Positions 63,560 through 64,000 of a stretch of 64,000 nt of DNA are shown here, in pieces. The notes under the pieces are model-generated. The model made no database searches. It was not told the origin of the DNA and saw nothing but the letters and a program-made list of their open reading frames with translations. Position 1 is the stretch's first letter; the number at the start of each line of letters is the position of its first letter. The stretch comes from DATHRK01 sp035513295. GTDB taxonomy: Bacteria; Gemmatimonadota; Gemmatimonadetes; Longimicrobiales; RSA9. The stretch lies in NCBI GenBank assembly GCA_035513295.1, contig DATKCH010000097.1:17927-81926 (forward strand), given 5' to 3'. The translations under genes were made by a program, and so were the position numbers.

Positions 63560-64000
63560 CGATCCGCACGCCGTCGGGAGGATCGAACCGGAACAGGCCT
63601 GGAGACAGGTCGGGGTTTCTGCGCAGGGCCGAGAGGTCGAATCGCCGCACGAGACCGTTCCCCTCGGTGACCTCGAAACGCCTCGCCAGGCCGTCGGCGC
63701 GGTCGATCCAGACCAGCAGACTGCCGTACGCCTCCGTCCCGCCCTTCGGATCCAGCATCAGGACATCGGCGGGGCGGCCGTCCACGGACTCCGTTCCGCG
63801 GCTCGTCGCATTGAAGCGCTCCCGCGGCTCGCCGATGAACTGGCTCCGTAGGTCGGTCGCCCCGGCGCCGCGGGCCGCCGGCAGGCGCACCACCTGCGCC
63901 GAATCGACGCTCGGGTAGTAGACCCACAGATGCTCGCCGTCGCTGACGATCACGTCGCCGGGCGGATCGTCGAAGCGCATGAGGAAGAGATCGGGCTGGC
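63546..64000 (-). CDS. LolA-like outer-membrane lipoprotein carrier (5' end outside window)
   Basis: The frame runs off the right edge, with the visible part being the C-terminal ~150 residues. The segment QPDLFLMRFDDPPGDVIVSD followed by GEHLWVYYPSVDSAQVV matches the LolA strand pattern in which a Trp/Tyr-rich loop lines the lipid pocket. Segments RFEVTEGNG and PGLFRFDPPDG close the fold as in the family. LolA carries lipoproteins across the periplasm. The signal peptide would lie outside the window. Confidence 0.85.
   Translation of the reverse strand, partial: QPDLFLMRFDDPPGDVIVSDGEHLWVYYPSVDSAQVVRLPAARGAGATDLRSQFIGEPRERFNATSRGTESVDGRPADVLMLDPKGGTEAYGSLLVWIDRADGLARRFEVTEGNGLVRRFDLSALRRNPDLSPGLFRFDPPDGVRIVDRG

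Overview
The window is GC-rich bacterial chromosome, densely packed and almost entirely read from the minus strand. Genes are chained by ATGA, GTGA and TTGA start/stop overlaps. The gene set is diderm and aerobic or facultative: enolase, a secreted beta-barrel protein, a LolA-like carrier, a SpoIID-like lipoprotein, a Rex-controlled arginine deiminase, inositol-phosphate synthase and a Minf_1886-family protein. High GC, many GTG/TTG starts and this gene mix suggest Gemmatimonadota. That assignment is an inference; there is no rRNA gene in the window to confirm it.

Layout. Bases 1-2308 hold the 3' end of a Mur-ligase-type gene and the convergent purE-purK pair. Bases 2350-7727 are a small integrated element bounded by a perfect 47-bp direct repeat taken from the 3' half of a tRNA-Met gene. 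It carries phage-like small genes, a RuvC-like gene broken by an amber codon, and a tyrosine recombinase next to the tRNA. Nested inside it is a lower-GC two-gene cassette that ends in a convincing integron attC site; no integron integrase is present. Bases 7683-16700 carry tRNA-Met, ftsB-like, eno, plsC, thiL, a secreted propeller protein, nnr, two small conserved proteins and glyA. Bases 16696-21709 are a fatty-acid / branched-chain amino-acid catabolic run (leucine dehydrogenase, acyl-CoA dehydrogenase, 3-hydroxyacyl-CoA dehydrogenase, thiolase) with a BioY transporter.

Bases 21886-26461 carry a metallo-hydrolase, a DnaQ-like exonuclease and a rex-arcA pair preceded by a perfect Rex operator. 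Bases 26546-29764 hold rsmA and a partner-switching regulatory trio (phosphatase, anti-sigma-type kinase, STAS antagonist). Bases 29856-39420 hold pta, coaD, rsmD, recJ, a coiled-coil zinc-ribbon protein, dnaG, mutS2, a YqeY-like protein and a HIT protein. Around 40150-40341 lies a repeat cluster that looks like a non-coding miniature element; its right end supplies the stop codon of an aquaporin gene. Bases 41020-48389 run prmA, dnaJ, hrcA, hemW, dprA, obgE and a carboxymuconolactone-decarboxylase-like gene. Bases 48386-64000 carry an asparaginase, a TSUP permease, a C-terminal processing protease, tmk, an inositol-phospholipid pair, ylbF-like, prmC-prfA-rpmE, an oxidoreductase, an outer-membrane protein, spoIID-like, hemL, rimO and a partial lolA.

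No CRISPR array, rRNA or recognised riboswitch was seen. No gene-free stretch exceeds 300 bases. The most unusual part is the nested structure at 2350-7727.
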